From Vicingus serpentipes (GTDB taxonomy: Bacteria; Bacteroidota; Bacteroidia; Flavobacteriales_E; Vicingaceae), in contig JAGFIT010000058.1 in the NCBI GenBank assembly GCA_024103385.1, positions 1 to 64,000 of the forward strand: a DNA stretch of 64,000 bases. Direction: 5' to 3'. Position numbers and translations under genes: made by a program. Under the pieces are notes generated by a model. That model made no database searches. It saw only the letters and a program-made list of their open reading frames with translations, and had not been told where the DNA came from. Below are positions 17,734-27,337 of this stretch, piece after piece. Position 1 is the stretch's first letter. Every line of letters starts with the position of its first letter.

Positions 17734-18927
17734 ATGTTATTTAAGTTATCTTTTAAATCTACCCGCTCTTTATCTGCTGTTTTCATAGGTGTTACTCTCT
17801 CTTTCACACTCCTGAGATTAATTATTGGAGGATTCAATTTTTCTTATTTTATAGTTGCTGGAAGTGATTTTGTTAATGAACAAACGGTAAATCCAACTAC
17901 TATTGTGAATGATGGACAAGGTTATGATGGTCAATTTTTTTATCGGTATGCCCATCATCCATTAAATAAAAATAAAACTGCTTATGGAGTAACTGTTGAT
18001 CATATAGAATATAGGATTCAGCGAATTGTATACCCTGCTACTGTTTGGTTGTTTTCTTTTGGAGGTAATAAAAACCTAATTCCTTTTTATTTGGTTTTTG
18101 TGAATGTGTTGCTTTTTATAGGTTTATTTTATCTGTTTTTAAGAATATGTGAAATTAAAACCATTGATAAAAATTATGCTTTACTTCCTCTATTTCTGTT
18201 TGGTGCATATATGTCCTTAGCACGAGATACTTCAGAAATTTTTGAAGTATTTTTCTTCGTATTAGCTATTTATGCTATAATTGTAGATAAAAGTTACTTA
18301 TTTGTTTTAAGCATATTCCTTTCCATCTTCTCTAGAGAAACATCAATAGTTGCCACTGCCCCGCTAACTCTATTGTATGGACTCAAAATACTAAAATCAA
18401 CTAAATTAAATACCTTTGTAGTTATAAGACTAATCACACTTACCTTCCCTTTTATCGCAGTGCTTTTATGGAAGTATTACCTTCATCAAAACATTGGATC
18501 TGAAAAATTAGTAGATGGCTCTCAAAATATTTCTTTCCCATTTCATGGAATTTTTCATGGAATTTTAAGCAGTATTAACTTCTCAACACCTAAGAACATC
18601 TTAGAAACTTTTTTTTGGTTTCTATTTCTTATTTGGAACTGTTGGTTTAATGTCATTGTTATCAAGCGTATTAGCTGGAGCAATTTATTTACCTTAAATA
18701 TAATATCTATACTATCTATCATTTATCTCATTTGGACTATTTTCTCTATTTTCTTAGGTCATGCTATTTACATAGACGATTGGGGGTTCGTGAGGATTTT
18801 TACATTATGGAATATGCTAGGTTTTATCATAATAGCACTAACTAATCAAACACTAAAAAAATATTTCTTAAGCTTTTCTATAATTTTACTTGCTTTAACT
18901 TTGTTTCGATTAATTATTAGAGTATAA
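17734..18927 (+). CDS. Polytopic membrane protein of the polysaccharide locus, function unknown
   Basis: The 397-residue product has about nine to ten membrane helices. The first exported loop has DGQGYDGQFFYRYAHHPLN, and a second conserved-looking segment is ARDTSEIFEVFFFVLA. The acidic residues in the first loop recall GT-C folds and other membrane proteins of glycopolymer synthesis, but no catalytic motif is certain. It is the first gene of a plus-strand operon with two GT4 enzymes and an O-antigen ligase-like protein. A role in adding or transporting sugars for the surface polymer is inferred from context. Confidence 0.6.
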   Translation: MLFKLSFKSTRSLSAVFIGVTLSFTLLRLIIGGFNFSYFIVAGSDFVNEQTVNPTTIVNDGQGYDGQFFYRYAHHPLNKNKTAYGVTVDHIEYRIQRIVYPATVWLFSFGGNKNLIPFYLVFVNVLLFIGLFYLFLRICEIKTIDKNYALLPLFLFGAYMSLARDTSEIFEVFFFVLAIYAIIVDKSYLFVLSIFLSIFSRETSIVATAPLTLLYGLKILKSTKLNTFVVIRLITLTFPFIAVLLWKYYLHQNIGSEKLVDGSQNISFPFHGIFHGILSSINFSTPKNILETFFWFLFLIWNCWFNVIVIKRISWSNLFTLNIISILSIIYLIWTIFSIFLGHAIYIDDWGFVRIFTLWNMLGFIIIALTNQTLKKYFLSFSIILLALTLFRLIIRV

Positions 18928-18947
18928 TTGATTTAAATATTACAAAA

Positions 18948-20003
18948 ATGCAAGAAGTATGGATAAATGCAAGATTTCTTACACAACAAATTAGTGGTGT
19001 TCAAAAATTTGCTATTGAAGTGTGTAAAGAGTTAAAATTGATAAATTCCAATATTCGATTTGTATCGCCAACCAATATACTGCATGTAAATATTGCTAAA
19101 GAGTTAGATGTTGTTACTATTGGTAAAAGAAAAGGGGTGCTATGGGAACAGTTAGATTTACCTTCGTTTTTAAAAGCTAAAAACAGCCCTGTCTTATTAA
19201 ATTTATGCAACTCTGCTCCAATTCTGTACAACAAGAATATTATTACTATTCATGATCTTGCTTTTATGGAAAATCCGAAGTGGTTTTCTTTTTCTTTTCG
19301 TACTTGGTACAACTACCTCATTCCTCAAATAATCAAAAAAGCGAAACACATAATAACTGTCAGCGAATTTTCAAAGAAAGAACTTGAAACTAAATTCAAT
19401 ATATCCGAAAATAAAATATCATTTGTTTATAATGGATTATCAAAAGAATCAGTAGCGTACAACACTCTTAATCCGGAAGTAACACCAAGAGAAAGAATTA
19501 TTTTATCTGTCGGTTCAATTAATCCTCGAAAAAATATAAAAGTACTTATCGAAGCCTTCTCCCAACTCAATCTTAATGATTATCAACTATTAATAGTTGG
19601 TGCTGAAAATAATAATTTTAATACAGAAGAACTTATAAGTGGAAATAATCAAATAAAATTTTTAGGATATATTAGTGATGAAGAATTATGGAAACTATAT
19701 AAAAAAGCACAGTTATTTGTTTACCCATCACTGTATGAAGGTTTTGGAATACCAGTGCTTGAAGCATTATTTTTTAAATGTCCTACCTTAGTTGCTAATT
19801 TACCTGTATACAAAGAAGTTTATAGTAATTTTGATTTGAATTATACAGAAGGAAACAGTAGTCAAAGTTATAGTGCTGCAATAAAAAGAATTTTAAAAGA
19901 AGCTCCTCAAGAAAAAAAACTTTCTGATAGTATTCTCAACAAATGTTCTTACAATGAGGCCGCAAAAAGGATTAACCAACTAATTTTAAAAGAGATTCAA
20001 TGA
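18948..20003 (+). CDS. Family 4 glycosyltransferase (mannosyltransferase-like)
   Basis: The 351-residue GT-B enzyme begins with NARFLTQQISGVQKFAIEV, the glycine-containing loop of the MtfB/WbdB-like branch. Its C-terminal domain has ILSVGSINPRKNIKVLIEAF and YPSLYEGFGIPVLEAL, with both glutamates of E-x7-E. It is cytoplasmic and probably extends the polysaccharide or lipid A-core sugar chain. It lies 20 bases after the membrane protein gene and overlaps the next GT4 gene by four bases. Confidence 0.88.
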   Translation: MQEVWINARFLTQQISGVQKFAIEVCKELKLINSNIRFVSPTNILHVNIAKELDVVTIGKRKGVLWEQLDLPSFLKAKNSPVLLNLCNSAPILYNKNIITIHDLAFMENPKWFSFSFRTWYNYLIPQIIKKAKHIITVSEFSKKELETKFNISENKISFVYNGLSKESVAYNTLNPEVTPRERIILSVGSINPRKNIKVLIEAFSQLNLNDYQLLIVGAENNNFNTEELISGNNQIKFLGYISDEELWKLYKKAQLFVYPSLYEGFGIPVLEALFFKCPTLVANLPVYKEVYSNFDLNYTEGNSSQSYSAAIKRILKEAPQEKKLSDSILNKCSYNEAAKRINQLILKEIQ

Positions 20004-21124
20004 AAATTGCATTTGTACACGATTGGTTTACGGTTAATGGCGGGGCTGAAAAAGTAGCTAAATCTATTTTAGAAGCTCTAAGGGAGGCTGATATTTACTG
20101 TTTGTTTGACTTTTTTAAAGAAGAAGACCGATTGGTGATACTTAAAAGAAAAAGTACGTATACATCATTTCTTCAATATTTTCCTTTCGTTAAAAAACTC
20201 TACAGAAACTATCTTCCGTTTTATCCAAAAGCAATTGAGAGTTTTGATTTATCTCAGTATGATTTAATTATCTCTTCCTCTTTTGCTGTAGCTAAAAGTG
20301 TTAAAGTAAAAGAAAATCAAATTCACATATCTTATTGTCATTCCCCTATGCGTTATATCTGGGATATGAAAGAACAATATATAAAAGATATTAAATCTCC
20401 TATTAAGAAAAAGTTTGCAGAAAAAATTTTTAATACAATGAGTGTGTGGGATAAAGAAACATCCACTAGAGTTACCCATTTTATTGCTAATTCAAATTTT
20501 ATTGCTGAACGAATACAAAATTGCTATAACAGAAGCTCTACTGTCCTTCACCCTCCTGTGGATACTGATTTTTTTACATTAGGAGACAATATCAAAAAAG
20601 AGGATTATTTTATAGTAGTGAGTCGTTTGGTTCCCTACAAAAAAGTAAAATTAATAGCAGAAGCATTTAGACATTTACCCCATGAAAAGTTAATTGTTAT
20701 TGGAGATGGTCCTGAATTAAAGGAACTACCTCAATTACCAAATACAAAATATCTAGGTTTTGTAGAAAAAGTAGAAATGAAGAAGTATCTTCAAAATTCA
20801 AAAGCAGTGATATTAGCTGCCATCGAAGATTTTGGGATATCATCATTAGAAGCACAAGCTTGCGGAATTCCAGTCTTAGCGCTTCGAAAAGGAGGGTATT
20901 TAGAAACTGTAATTGAAGAAAAAACAGGTTTATTTTTTGATAACCAACAAATAAGTGATATTGTTGCTATTATTAAGAAGTTTAATCAATTAGAAGAGAA
21001 ATTTGATCCTAATGAAATAAGAGAACATGCGCTTTTTTTCGGAGAAAAGAAATTTATACAAAACTTTAAGGTAGAAGTAAATAATATTATCAAAGAGAAA
21101 AATGGTCAACACTTTATTGAATAA
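20000..21124 (+). CDS. Family 4 glycosyltransferase (WbaZ-like)
   Basis: The 374-residue GT4 protein begins MKIAFVHDWFTVNGGAEKVA, an opening typical of WbaZ-type O-antigen mannosyltransferases. ISYCHSPMRYIWDM is a second hallmark of that group. The C-terminal domain has FIVVSRLVPYKKVKLIAEAF and AIEDFGISSLEAQACGIPV with the E-x7-E pair. The start overlaps the preceding gene by four bases and its end overlaps the O-antigen ligase-like gene by 23 bases, so the four genes are one transcription unit. Confidence 0.88.
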   Translation: MKIAFVHDWFTVNGGAEKVAKSILEALREADIYCLFDFFKEEDRLVILKRKSTYTSFLQYFPFVKKLYRNYLPFYPKAIESFDLSQYDLIISSSFAVAKSVKVKENQIHISYCHSPMRYIWDMKEQYIKDIKSPIKKKFAEKIFNTMSVWDKETSTRVTHFIANSNFIAERIQNCYNRSSTVLHPPVDTDFFTLGDNIKKEDYFIVVSRLVPYKKVKLIAEAFRHLPHEKLIVIGDGPELKELPQLPNTKYLGFVEKVEMKKYLQNSKAVILAAIEDFGISSLEAQACGIPVLALRKGGYLETVIEEKTGLFFDNQQISDIVAIIKKFNQLEEKFDPNEIREHALFFGEKKFIQNFKVEVNNIIKEKNGQHFIE

Positions 21125-22331
21125 AGGCTGGTACTATGTACTTTTTTTAATTGCTATATTTCCTTTATTAGGGATGAAAGTAGTTTCTATTTCCATTATT
21201 CTATTTGCCGTTCTAAGTTTTTTCTTGATAGTTCAAGAAATTAAAAGGTCTTTAACAGCAAAAAATCTACTATGGACATTATTATTCATTTCTTTTTACT
21301 TAAGTTATTTAATCGCTGCTTTATTAGAGCCTATGAGTCGAGCTAGTGGATTTATTTTAGAAAAAAAATTAAGCTTATTAATTCTTCCTATATTTTTCTT
21401 TTTAACTCCAAAAAAAATAACTAAAGAACATCTTCGAGGGATATTATTGGTGTTTGCGTTAATTGTCTTAGGAATTACTTTTTCTACAAATCTATTTATT
21501 CTTATAAAAGGAATTCCTCCAAAATACTTTTCGTTCGCAGATTTTAGTTTTGCTTATCGCTCTTTTTTTGAGGAAATTACAGGGTTACATCCTACTTACA
21601 TTTCTATTTATTTAGCATTTTCAGCTTTAATATTTATAAATTATGGATTAAAAGAAAAGGAACACCTCTTATGGTATGGCCTGGCTTTTGTTGCTTGTGT
21701 AACATGTTTGATTCCACTATTAGCAAAGCTACCTATACTTGCTTTTCTTATTTCTTTATCTATTTATTTTTCTGCCCAACCTAATGTCTGGAAAAAAATT
21801 AAATACCTCTTCTTGATACTTATTACTGGTTTTATCATATCAATATTTACTGTTCCTGTATTAAAATCGAGAATCAATGAGATGGTAAGCTCATCATTTT
21901 CTCCTCCACAAGGGTTTTCTTATAACTCTGTTAATGTGAGATCTGGTGTTTGGGAGTGTGCTATTGATTTAATTAAAGAGAAATGGTTGACAGGCATTGG
22001 TCCAGGACAACTTCAAGAAACACTTAATAACTGTTATAAAAGATTTAATACTAGTGCCTATTCTTCTGTGGATTATAACACACATAATGAATATTTTAAT
22101 GTCCTTTTAAGTACTGGAGTAATAGGCTTACTTATTTTTTTGCTAATTCTGCTTATTTCTTTATATCAATCATACAAAAAAAGAGCGCCTCTATTTTTCG
22201 CTTTTATTGTTTTAATTTCTTTATGCTTTTTAACAGAAAATATTCTAGATAGGCAAAGAGGTATTGTATTTTTCACTTTCTTTATTTCATTATTTATAAA
22301 AACAAATATCCTGCAGAAAACGGAAAATTAG
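21102..22331 (+). CDS. O-antigen ligase / polymerase family membrane protein (Wzy_C)
   Basis: The 409-residue protein has about 11-12 membrane segments and a large periplasmic loop before the last helices. The Wzy_C-type region has NVRSGVWECAIDLIKE, WLTGIGPGQL and NTHNEYFNVLLSTGVIGL; the HNEY motif is common to WaaL ligases and Wzy polymerases. As the nearby exporter is an ABC system, which needs no Wzy, ligation of polymer to lipid A-core is the simpler reading. It is the last gene of the plus-strand operon, and it converges on ftcD 35 bases away. Confidence 0.82.
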   Translation: MVNTLLNKGWYYVLFLIAIFPLLGMKVVSISIILFAVLSFFLIVQEIKRSLTAKNLLWTLLFISFYLSYLIAALLEPMSRASGFILEKKLSLLILPIFFFLTPKKITKEHLRGILLVFALIVLGITFSTNLFILIKGIPPKYFSFADFSFAYRSFFEEITGLHPTYISIYLAFSALIFINYGLKEKEHLLWYGLAFVACVTCLIPLLAKLPILAFLISLSIYFSAQPNVWKKIKYLFLILITGFIISIFTVPVLKSRINEMVSSSFSPPQGFSYNSVNVRSGVWECAIDLIKEKWLTGIGPGQLQETLNNCYKRFNTSAYSSVDYNTHNEYFNVLLSTGVIGLLIFLLILLISLYQSYKKRAPLFFAFIVLISLCFLTENILDRQRGIVFFTFFISLFIKTNILQKTEN

Positions 22332-22366
22332 TTTAAGTTTTCCCCCTCCTCTCTCTGTTAATCTCA

Positions 22367-24061
22367 TTACATCTTAGAATTGATAAAATCAATCGTCTCT
22401 TTTTCAATAGCAATTGTTTTTTGATAAATTTCTTCTCCTCGTTTTATTAAATCTTCTGCAAACTTCCTGTCTTTTATGTCCTTAGCGTTAATCTTTACAT
22501 TAAAGTAAGCACCGGTTACAGCGGTTTTTGCACAAAGAATCCCTACAGCTGAATCTGAAAGAGAAGATTGCAATCCACCTTTTAACATCGCTTGTGCTAT
22601 TTCCATAGAATGATAAGCTGTTTCCATTACTTTAAAAGGGATCTCTGTAGCATATTTTGTAGCTTCTTCTATTGCTTGCGCTCTAATCGCTTTTTCTTTA
22701 TCATTGCTTTTAGGCATCCTAAACCCATCTATTATTTTATTGAACGCATTCGTGTCTTCATCTACTAATTGCAATAAGGTGTTTTTATACTTTTGTCCTT
22801 TTTCTGCCCATTTAGAAAACTCTTCCCATCTTTCATCCCAACCTGCTTTATGAGCTGATAAATTAGCAACCATAGTCCCCAACGAAACACCAAGAGTTCC
22901 TACATAAGCAGCAATAGAACCTCCTCCCGGAGCCATAGATTCTCCAGCCGTTTCATCAGCAAACCTTTTAAGATCCAAATCAATCAACTTTTTCACCTTA
23001 GTATCCTCCAACATGTATTCTATTATTTTCTCATGAGGATGGAAAGGTTTTAGCTCATCTAAACCCAAGGACTTAATAGCAATCTTAATTTTTTCACTTT
23101 CAGAACACCCTAAAGAACGCTGTTGTTTGATTAAGTAGTAATCAGCACAGTCTAACATTGCTTGAAGTGGAATCAAACCAATTAGCTCAGAACCAGTAAC
23201 CCTTAGACCTCTTGCTGTTGCGGCCTTGTCTGTTTCATCAAAAGCAACGTGCATAGGGGTAATATTAATGTTCGTTAAGTTGTAAGATATTTGGGCAATA
23301 CCATACTCTTCAATAAACCAACCTATACCTTTTACTGCTTTTAGTTTTCCAGGAATTTTTACTGGATTTCCATTTTCATCCAATACTTTTTTTCCATTAG
23401 GTTTTCCGTTTTCTGTTTTTATTCTACCTGCTTCTCTTATGTCAAAGGCTACAGCATTTGCTCTTCGAGTAGAAGTTGTATTTAAATTGATATTGTAAGC
23501 AATCAAAAAATCTCTAGCACTAACGGCTGTTGCACCAGATCTTTTCACACTACTATTAAATTCGGCAGGACCAAAATCTGGCTTCCATTCAGGGTTGGAT
23601 AACTTTTCTTTCAACCCTTCATACTCACCAGAGCGACAATTAGCTAAGTTTTTTCTTTTTTCTTCTTGAGCAGCATTCTCATAACAGTAAACAGGAATTG
23701 CTAATTCCTCTCCTATTCTTTTTGCTAATTGACGAGCATATACTACGGTTTCTTCCATCGTAATTCCTGAGACAGGAACTAGAGGGCAAACATCGGTAGC
23801 ACCAAAACGAGGATGCTCACCAGTGTGCTTGCTCATATCAATTAATTCAGCCACTCTTTTAACTAATAAAAATGCAGCTTCAATTACATTTTGGGGTTCC
23901 CCTACAAATGTAATTACTGTTCTATTGGTTGTTTTACCAGGGTCTACATCTAACAACTTCACCCCCTCAACTGTCTCAATAACCGATGTAATGGCTTTAA
24001 TTTTGTCTTCGTCTCTCCCTTCACTAATGTTAGGAACACATTCTATAATTTGTTTATTCAT
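22367..24061 (-). CDS. ftcD: Bifunctional glutamate formimidoyltransferase / formimidoyl-THF cyclodeaminase
   Basis: This 564-residue fusion joins the transferase (residues 1 to ~330: IIECVPNISEGRD, HTGEHPRFGATDVCPLVPV) to the cyclodeaminase (~365-564: FADETAGESMAPGGGSIAAYVGTLG). It takes the formimino group of N-formimino-glutamate from histidine breakdown to tetrahydrofolate and releases ammonia, giving 5,10-methenyl-THF and glutamate. The fused form is shared with animals and many Bacteroidota; other bacteria use HutG or HutF routes. It is the last gene of the hut operon, 23 bases after hutI. Confidence 0.96.
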   Translation of the reverse strand: MNKQIIECVPNISEGRDEDKIKAITSVIETVEGVKLLDVDPGKTTNRTVITFVGEPQNVIEAAFLLVKRVAELIDMSKHTGEHPRFGATDVCPLVPVSGITMEETVVYARQLAKRIGEELAIPVYCYENAAQEEKRKNLANCRSGEYEGLKEKLSNPEWKPDFGPAEFNSSVKRSGATAVSARDFLIAYNINLNTTSTRRANAVAFDIREAGRIKTENGKPNGKKVLDENGNPVKIPGKLKAVKGIGWFIEEYGIAQISYNLTNINITPMHVAFDETDKAATARGLRVTGSELIGLIPLQAMLDCADYYLIKQQRSLGCSESEKIKIAIKSLGLDELKPFHPHEKIIEYMLEDTKVKKLIDLDLKRFADETAGESMAPGGGSIAAYVGTLGVSLGTMVANLSAHKAGWDERWEEFSKWAEKGQKYKNTLLQLVDEDTNAFNKIIDGFRMPKSNDKEKAIRAQAIEEATKYATEIPFKVMETAYHSMEIAQAMLKGGLQSSLSDSAVGILCAKTAVTGAYFNVKINAKDIKDRKFAEDLIKRGEEIYQKTIAIEKETIDFINSKM

Positions 24062-24084
24062 TTTAATAAATTTTAATATCGTTA

Positions 24085-25320
24085 TTAGATGCTTTCTCCA
24101 TTAATAAAAACCCGTTCTATATGATTGCTTCCAAAGGCATAAGGAAGGAAGTTTATTGAATTTAATTCTTTAGTTAATAATAAGTTAGCTTTTTTACCTA
24201 AAGTAATACTTCCGTATTCTTTTTCAATTCCCATTGCATAAGCCCCATTAATTGTAGCTGCATTTATTGCTTCTGCTGGAGTCATTTTCATTTTAATGCA
24301 GGCAGTAGCCACTACAAAGTTCATATTTCCTGACGGAGCAGAACCAGGATTATAGTCTGTTGCCAATGCCAAAGGCAATCCTGCAGCTATCATTTTTCGA
24401 GCAGGTGTATAAGGAATGCTTAAAAAATAAGAGCAACCCGGTAATGCTACGGGCATGGTTTTCGTACCTTTTAAAACAGTAATATCTTCTTCCCGCATTT
24501 CTTCCAAATGATCTACAGAAAGTGCATTGTACTCTACCCCTAATTGTACCCCACCTATAGTTGTAAATTGATTTACATGAATTTTAGGAATTAACCCATA
24601 CTTTTTAGCTGCCTCCAATAACAGGCGAGTATCTTCCACCGTAAAATAACCCGTTTCACAAAAAGCATCAACATATTCGGCTAACCCTTCCTCAGCTACT
24701 TTAGGCATCATCTCGTCAATGACCAGTTGTAAATACTTGTATTTATTCTCCTTGTATTCCGAAGGCAAAGCATGTGCACCTAAAAAGGTTGCTTTAATGT
24801 CTATGGGATAATTTTCTTTGAGCCGTTTAATTACCCGTAACATTTTCAACTCTGCCTCTACCGTTAATCCGTACCCCGATTTAATCTCAATAGCTCCTGT
24901 CCCCATTCTTATAACAGCCTCCAAGCGTTGTTTGCTCTGTTCGTATAACGCTTCCTCACTCGTAGCTTGCAATTGTTTGGCAGAATTTAATATTCCTCCT
25001 CCTCTCTGAGCTATTTCTTCATAACTTAATCCGTTAATTCTATCTACAAACTCTCCTTCCCTGTTTCCCGCATAAACAATATGGGTATGAGAATCACACC
25101 AAGCAGGCAATATCATTTTTCCTGTCGCATCCACTACTTCATCTACTGAGTCTGTTGGACAATTGTCCATTTCTCCAAAATCGGCTATTCTGCCGTCTTT
25201 AACCAAAAGGTATGCATTGGTTATGGTTGGTAATGTTTTCATGTCTTCTCCCGCAACAAAATCAATTGCTACAGAACGAACCTGAACTAACTCTTTTATG
25301 TTTTTAAATAACAATTTCAC
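24085..25320 (-). CDS. hutI: Imidazolonepropionase
   Basis: The 411-residue amidohydrolase opens the imidazolone ring of the urocanase product to give N-formimino-L-glutamate. DSHTHIVYAGNRE holds the two metal-binding histidines of the HxH motif, and IHVNQFTTIGG, SVDHLEEM and ATDYNPGSAPSG supply further metal and substrate residues. The start is GTG (MKLLFKNIKEL): no in-frame ATG lies upstream, and the first internal methionine would remove a conserved N-terminal strand. It lies nine bases downstream of hutU. Confidence 0.97.
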   Translation of the reverse strand: MKLLFKNIKELVQVRSVAIDFVAGEDMKTLPTITNAYLLVKDGRIADFGEMDNCPTDSVDEVVDATGKMILPAWCDSHTHIVYAGNREGEFVDRINGLSYEEIAQRGGGILNSAKQLQATSEEALYEQSKQRLEAVIRMGTGAIEIKSGYGLTVEAELKMLRVIKRLKENYPIDIKATFLGAHALPSEYKENKYKYLQLVIDEMMPKVAEEGLAEYVDAFCETGYFTVEDTRLLLEAAKKYGLIPKIHVNQFTTIGGVQLGVEYNALSVDHLEEMREEDITVLKGTKTMPVALPGCSYFLSIPYTPARKMIAAGLPLALATDYNPGSAPSGNMNFVVATACIKMKMTPAEAINAATINGAYAMGIEKEYGSITLGKKANLLLTKELNSINFLPYAFGSNHIERVFINGESI

Positions 25321-25329
25321 GTTATTAAA

Positions 25330-27327
25330 TTAAAATAAATTTGACAATATATCCTCTTCTACCTGATTAGAAAGCGTTACTTTTAAATTAGGTGTTCTTC
25401 CCATCTCTCGTTTTATAGCAAATGTAGCTCCTTCGTTTCTAGCCCAACTTCTACGTGCAATGCCGTTGTTTACATCATAAAACAACATGTTCTTTAAACG
25501 TTTATCAGCGACCTCACTACCATCTAACAACATCCCAAAGCCACCATTCATCACTTCACCCCAGCCAACTCCTCCTCCATTATGGATAGACACCCATGTA
25601 GCTCCTCTAAAACTATCTCCAATAACATTATGGATAGCCATGTCAGCCGTAAACTTACTTCCATCATATATGTTAGAAGTCTCCCTGTAGGGAGAATCCG
25701 TACCACTCACATCATGATGATCCCTGCCCAATACTATAGGGCCTATTACTCCTTTTCTTACTGCTGCATTAAATGCTGCTGCAATTTTTGCCCTTCCCTC
25801 AGCATCAGCATACAGGATACGTGCTTGAGTACCCACGACCAATTGATTGTTTTTGGCTTCCTTTATCCAGGTAATGTTGTCCTGCATTTGCAATTGAATC
25901 TCACCCGGAGCACTTGCCATAATTTCCTGCATCACTTTCATGGCTATCGCATCTGTCTGATCCAGATCTTCCAATTTTCCTGAAGTACATACCCAACGAA
26001 ATGGACCAAAACCATAATCAAAACACATAGGTCCCAAAATATCTTGTACATAAGAAGGGTATTTAAAATCAATGCCATTAGGAGCCATAATATCCGCTCC
26101 TGCTCTGGAGCTTTCTAGTAAGAAAGCATTACCGTAATCAAAGAAGTAAGTTCCCTTTTTAGCATGATTGTTAATAGCATTAGCCTGCCTAATAAGTGAT
26201 TCTTTCACTTTCTGTTGAAACAACTCTGGATCTTCCTTAATCAAGCGATTACTCTCCTCAAAAGATACACCCACTGGATAATACCCTCCCGACCATGGAT
26301 TGTGCAAGGAGGTTTGATCTGATCCCACATGCACAAAGATACCTTCCTTATCAAATCGTTCCCATACGTCCACTATGTTACCTACAAAACCAATAGATAT
26401 GATCTCTTTATTAGTTTGTGCTTGTTGAACACGAACAACCAATTCATCTATATCGGTAAGAAGCAAATCTACCCACCCTTGTTGATGTCGTTTCATTGCT
26501 GCATTAGCATTTACTTCTGCACAAATGGTTACACAGCCTGCTATGTTACCAGCTTTCGGTTGTGCCCCACTCATCCCTCCTAGTCCAGAGGTTAAAAACA
26601 GTTTCCCTTCCGAACTTTCTCCTTTACTTAATATTTTACGAAAAGCATTCATTACCGTTATTGTTGTTCCATGCACTATTCCTTGGGGACCAATATACAT
26701 GTACGAACCAGCTGTCATTTGTCCATACTGAGTAACACCTAATGCATTGTATTTTTCCCAATCATCTGGTTTAGAATAATTCGGAATCATCATACCATTG
26801 GTAACAACAACTCTTGGTGCATCTTTAGATGATGGAAACAAACCCATTGGATGACCAGAATACATGTGCAGCGTCTGCTCATTGGTCATTTGTGCCAAAT
26901 ATTGCATAGTCAATAAGTATTGCGCCCAGTTTTGAAACACTGCCCCGTTCCCACCATAAGTAATTAACTCTTCAGGGTGTTGTGCCACAGCAGGATCTAA
27001 ATTATTTTGTATCATCAACATAATTGCTGCCGCCTGAATAGATTGAGCTGGATATTCATCAATACTTCTACCGTACATTTCATAACTAGGCTTAAAGCGA
27101 TACATGTATATTCTGCCATAGCTCAGTAATTCTTCAGCAAATTCATTAGCCAACTCTTTATGCCAGTTCTTCGGGAAATACCTTAAAGCATTACGTATCG
27201 CTAACTTTTTTTCCTCTACAGAAAGAATATCTTTCCTCTTAGGTGCTCTATTTACATCTTTAGGATACTCCCTTTTAGGAGGTAATGCATTTGGAATTCC
27301 TTGTAATATTTCTTCTTGAAACGTCAT
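25330..27327 (-). CDS. hutU: Urocanate hydratase (urocanase), long form
   Basis: This enzyme of about 665 residues adds water to urocanate using tightly bound NAD+. FGPFRWVCTSGK holds the active-site cysteine region, SGLGGMSGAQPKAG is the NAD-binding loop, and HNGGGVGWGEVMNGG is conserved. The length matches the eukaryote-like long urocanases rather than the ~555-residue proteobacterial type. The start is placed at ATG 27327 (MTFQEEILQ); an ATG two codons earlier at 27333 is equally possible. It follows hutH by about ten bases. Confidence 0.97.
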   Translation of the reverse strand: MTFQEEILQGIPNALPPKREYPKDVNRAPKRKDILSVEEKKLAIRNALRYFPKNWHKELANEFAEELLSYGRIYMYRFKPSYEMYGRSIDEYPAQSIQAAAIMLMIQNNLDPAVAQHPEELITYGGNGAVFQNWAQYLLTMQYLAQMTNEQTLHMYSGHPMGLFPSSKDAPRVVVTNGMMIPNYSKPDDWEKYNALGVTQYGQMTAGSYMYIGPQGIVHGTTITVMNAFRKILSKGESSEGKLFLTSGLGGMSGAQPKAGNIAGCVTICAEVNANAAMKRHQQGWVDLLLTDIDELVVRVQQAQTNKEIISIGFVGNIVDVWERFDKEGIFVHVGSDQTSLHNPWSGGYYPVGVSFEESNRLIKEDPELFQQKVKESLIRQANAINNHAKKGTYFFDYGNAFLLESSRAGADIMAPNGIDFKYPSYVQDILGPMCFDYGFGPFRWVCTSGKLEDLDQTDAIAMKVMQEIMASAPGEIQLQMQDNITWIKEAKNNQLVVGTQARILYADAEGRAKIAAAFNAAVRKGVIGPIVLGRDHHDVSGTDSPYRETSNIYDGSKFTADMAIHNVIGDSFRGATWVSIHNGGGVGWGEVMNGGFGMLLDGSEVADKRLKNMLFYDVNNGIARRSWARNEGATFAIKREMGRTPNLKVTLSNQVEEDILSNLF

Positions 27328-27337
27328 AAGCATTTTT

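Noticed and set aside
25487-26731. Several plus-strand open frames opposite hutU
   Set aside because: They lie fully inside the strongly supported urocanase gene and their products are low complexity with no domain.
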